The notes under the pieces: generated by a model
Told to the model about the DNA's origin: nothing
Database searches by the model: none
Seen by the model: the letters and a program-made list of their open reading frames with translations, nothing else
Assembly (NCBI GenBank): GCA_929200295.1
Contig: CAKMZE010000051.1
Coordinates: forward strand, 9,944 to 18,557
Origin: an uncultured Alphaproteobacteria bacterium
GTDB lineage: Bacteria; Pseudomonadota; Alphaproteobacteria; Rhodobacterales; Rhodobacteraceae
Direction: 5' to 3'
Length of the DNA stretch: 8,614 bases
Position numbers and translations under genes: made by a program
In this document: one piece after another, positions 7,304 to 8,614 of the stretch
Layout: every line of letters starts with the position of its first letter
How positions within the stretch are numbered: the first letter of the stretch is position 1

Positions 7304-7309
7304 GAGGAG
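7304..7309 (+). promoter_or_regulatory. ribosome binding site fixing the start of the NlpD-like gene
   Basis: GAGGAG lies 7 nt before ATG 7317. It excludes the upstream in-frame GTG at 7275, which would place 14 extra residues in front of the signal peptide and bury this site. Confidence 0.75.
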
Positions 7310-7316
7310 ACCGCAG

Positions 7317-8498
7317 ATGGCATATTCCCCCCGGCCCAGGCGTCTAACGCGCATGGTATTGGCCTCGACAGCAGCGCTCGCGCTTGCCAGTTGTGGCGAT
7401 TTCGATTTCGATTTCCGCGACCTTGGCAATGGGTTTGATACCTCTGACGCGCTCAAAGATATCGCCACGCGCCCAAAACCTGATGACCGTGGCATTATCT
7501 CTTATCCCACATATCAGGTTGTCGTGGCCCGGCAAGGCGATACTGTGAATACCATCGCCCAAAGGCTGGGCGTCGATGGCACAGCCCTTGCGCGCTATAA
7601 TGGTGTGGATCCGGGCGCATCACTGCGCAGCAATGAAATCATTGCGCTGCCCGGTCGCGTCGCAGAACCATCGCCAGCGACAGGTGCCGCAACCACAGGG
7701 CCGCTTGATGTGGCCTCCATCGCCACAACGGCATTAGACAGGGTCGACGCCGCGCAACCAGAATCCGCAGATGCACCACAAACGACAACACTCGCAGCAG
7801 AGCCGCTGCGCCACCGCGTCGCGCGGGGCGAGACGATCTTTTCAATCGCGCGGCTTTACGATGTGCCTGTCAAATCGCTCGCCGATTGGAATGGGCTTGG
7901 CTCAGAATTGAGCGTACGCTCAGGGCAGATCCTCTTGATCCCACAAACGCCCGCCTCTGCATCAGCCCAGCCAGAGCCGTCTGACCCGGGCCAAGGCACA
8001 GCCACGCCTGTTCCGCCCAGTGCCGCCACCCCCTTGCCTGATGTGACGCCAACAGTCACAGCGCCGACTACACCCGCGACAGCACCAGCACCGACGGTCA
8101 CAGCCCCTGAAACCCCTGATATCGGCACACCGACAACGCCAGCCGCCTCTGCAAAGCTTGCAACACCTGTGAATGGCACGATTATCCGCGCCTATGCCCC
8201 GGGCCGCAACGAAGGCATTGATATTGGTGCGCCTGCGGGCACAGCGGTCAAAGCCGCTGATGCGGGCACTGTGGCGGCCGTGACGACCGACACCAGCGGC
8301 GTGCCGATCCTTGTGATCAAACATGCCGATAACATGCTGACAGTTTACACAAACTTGGATGATTTAACTGTCAGCAAGGGCGATAGCGTCACCCGCGGTC
8401 AAAATATCGCAAAGGTCCGCGCGGGCGATCCAAGCTTTCTACATTTCGAAGTCCGCCGTGGCCTGCAATCTGTGGATCCCGCAGACTTCCTCCCCTAA
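7317..8498 (+). CDS. nlpD: NlpD-like outer-membrane lipoprotein (LysM-LysM-degenerate M23/LytM)
   Basis: This 393-residue envelope protein is of the NlpD/LytM-factor type, which in enterobacteria activates a cell-wall amidase during daughter-cell separation. The signal peptide has an Arg-rich start (PRPRRLTR), a hydrophobic core and the lipobox LASC, placing the lipidated Cys at 26. Gly at +2 favours outer-membrane sorting. An acidic DFDFDF tract follows. LysM domains, which bind peptidoglycan, lie at about 66-112 and 166-209. A Pro/Thr/Ala-rich linker spans ~210-280 and the M23 domain fills 281-393. That domain is catalytically degenerate: the HxxxD His is Asn298 (Asp302 kept), the VYxH His is Asn346, and the first His of HxH is Phe374 (His376 kept). 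This matches NlpD/EnvC-type regulators, not active endopeptidases. It is third in the surE-pcm-nlpD order. Caulobacter DipM is a related alternative comparison, but as I recall it lacks a lipobox and has more LysM domains. Confidence 0.88.
   Translation: MAYSPRPRRLTRMVLASTAALALASCGDFDFDFRDLGNGFDTSDALKDIATRPKPDDRGIISYPTYQVVVARQGDTVNTIAQRLGVDGTALARYNGVDPGASLRSNEIIALPGRVAEPSPATGAATTGPLDVASIATTALDRVDAAQPESADAPQTTTLAAEPLRHRVARGETIFSIARLYDVPVKSLADWNGLGSELSVRSGQILLIPQTPASASAQPEPSDPGQGTATPVPPSAATPLPDVTPTVTAPTTPATAPAPTVTAPETPDIGTPTTPAASAKLATPVNGTIIRAYAPGRNEGIDIGAPAGTAVKAADAGTVAAVTTDTSGVPILVIKHADNMLTVYTNLDDLTVSKGDSVTRGQNIAKVRAGDPSFLHFEVRRGLQSVDPADFLP
7398..7415 (+). repeat. three tandem copies of GATTTC within the NlpD-like gene
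   Basis: Three exact hexamers encode (Asp-Phe)x3 immediately after the lipidated Cys. A change in copy number would stay in frame and alter the length of the acidic stalk. Confidence 0.7.
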
Positions 8499-8518
8499 GC
8501 TTAACATTCTTAGGTTTT
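8494..8518 (+). terminator. weak terminator-like hairpin at the end of the surE-pcm-nlpD operon
   Basis: CCTAAG (8494-8499) and CTTAGG (8509-8514) form a perfect 6-bp stem around a 9-nt loop, followed at once by TTTT and then AAAATAT. The left arm contains the stop codon of the lipoprotein gene. The stem is short and only half G+C and the T-run is brief, so termination may be partial. The bases from 8519 to the right edge hold no gene I can recognise on either strand. Confidence 0.4.
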
Positions 8519-8614
8519 AAAATATCCCGGGGTACTACGGATCATATGAACTGACATATTACACGGGTGTGAGCGATACCTGAACCGCGACTCTTGTTGG
8601 GGTCAGGGTAAGGG

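Noticed and set aside
7856..8179. Antisense Gly/Val/Ala-rich open frame
   Set aside because: It is the mirror of the Pro/Thr/Ala linker codons; the low complexity explains the lack of stops.
8519..8614. Possible end of a minus-strand gene at the right edge
   Set aside because: Short minus-strand frames are open to the edge, but fewer than 30 residues are visible and none shows a recognisable family.

Overview
The window is an ordinary chromosomal segment, most likely from an alphaproteobacterium of the Rhodobacterales (Roseobacter-type). This rests on the style of the proteins, the radA-cvpA-purF cluster, the surE-pcm-LysM/M23 cluster and a DUF3422 protein. No marker gene fixes the genus. 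All confident genes lie on the + strand. I see no tRNA, rRNA, CRISPR array, transposase or phage gene.

Region 1 (1-3449) holds the 3' nine-tenths of radA (DNA recombination and repair ATPase, cut by the left edge), then cvpA (small four-helix membrane protein), then purF (first committed enzyme of purine synthesis, iron-sulfur type with a propeptide). The cvpA-purF gap contains a perfect 10-bp inverted repeat and a TTG start for purF set by a GGAG ribosome site.

Region 2 (3450-5084) starts with an AT-rich spacer that carries a plausible sigma70-type promoter. A DUF3422 gene of unknown function follows, with two C-terminal membrane helices, and then a 109-nt spacer. DUF3422 looks like a stand-alone transcription unit placed between the purine cluster and the next gene.

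Region 3 (5085-5732) is a short-chain dehydrogenase/reductase. It keeps the cofactor loop and the Tyr/Lys pair but has lost the usual NNAG motif and apparently the catalytic Ser at its normal place.

Region 4 (5833-8498) is a tight surE-pcm-nlpD-like operon: a survival nucleotidase, a protein-repair methyltransferase whose start overlaps the surE stop by 4 nt, and an outer-membrane lipoprotein with two LysM domains and a degenerate M23 (LytM) domain. The order matches the enterobacterial surE-pcm-nlpD cluster. A weak terminator-like hairpin overlaps the last stop codon, and the final ~95 nt hold no recognisable gene.

The biology is mostly housekeeping: recombination, purine synthesis, stress survival and repair, and cell-wall splitting. 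The points most worth a second look are the cvpA-purF inverted repeat, the altered SDR active site, the uncharacterised DUF3422 protein and the junction that brings the purine and surE clusters together.
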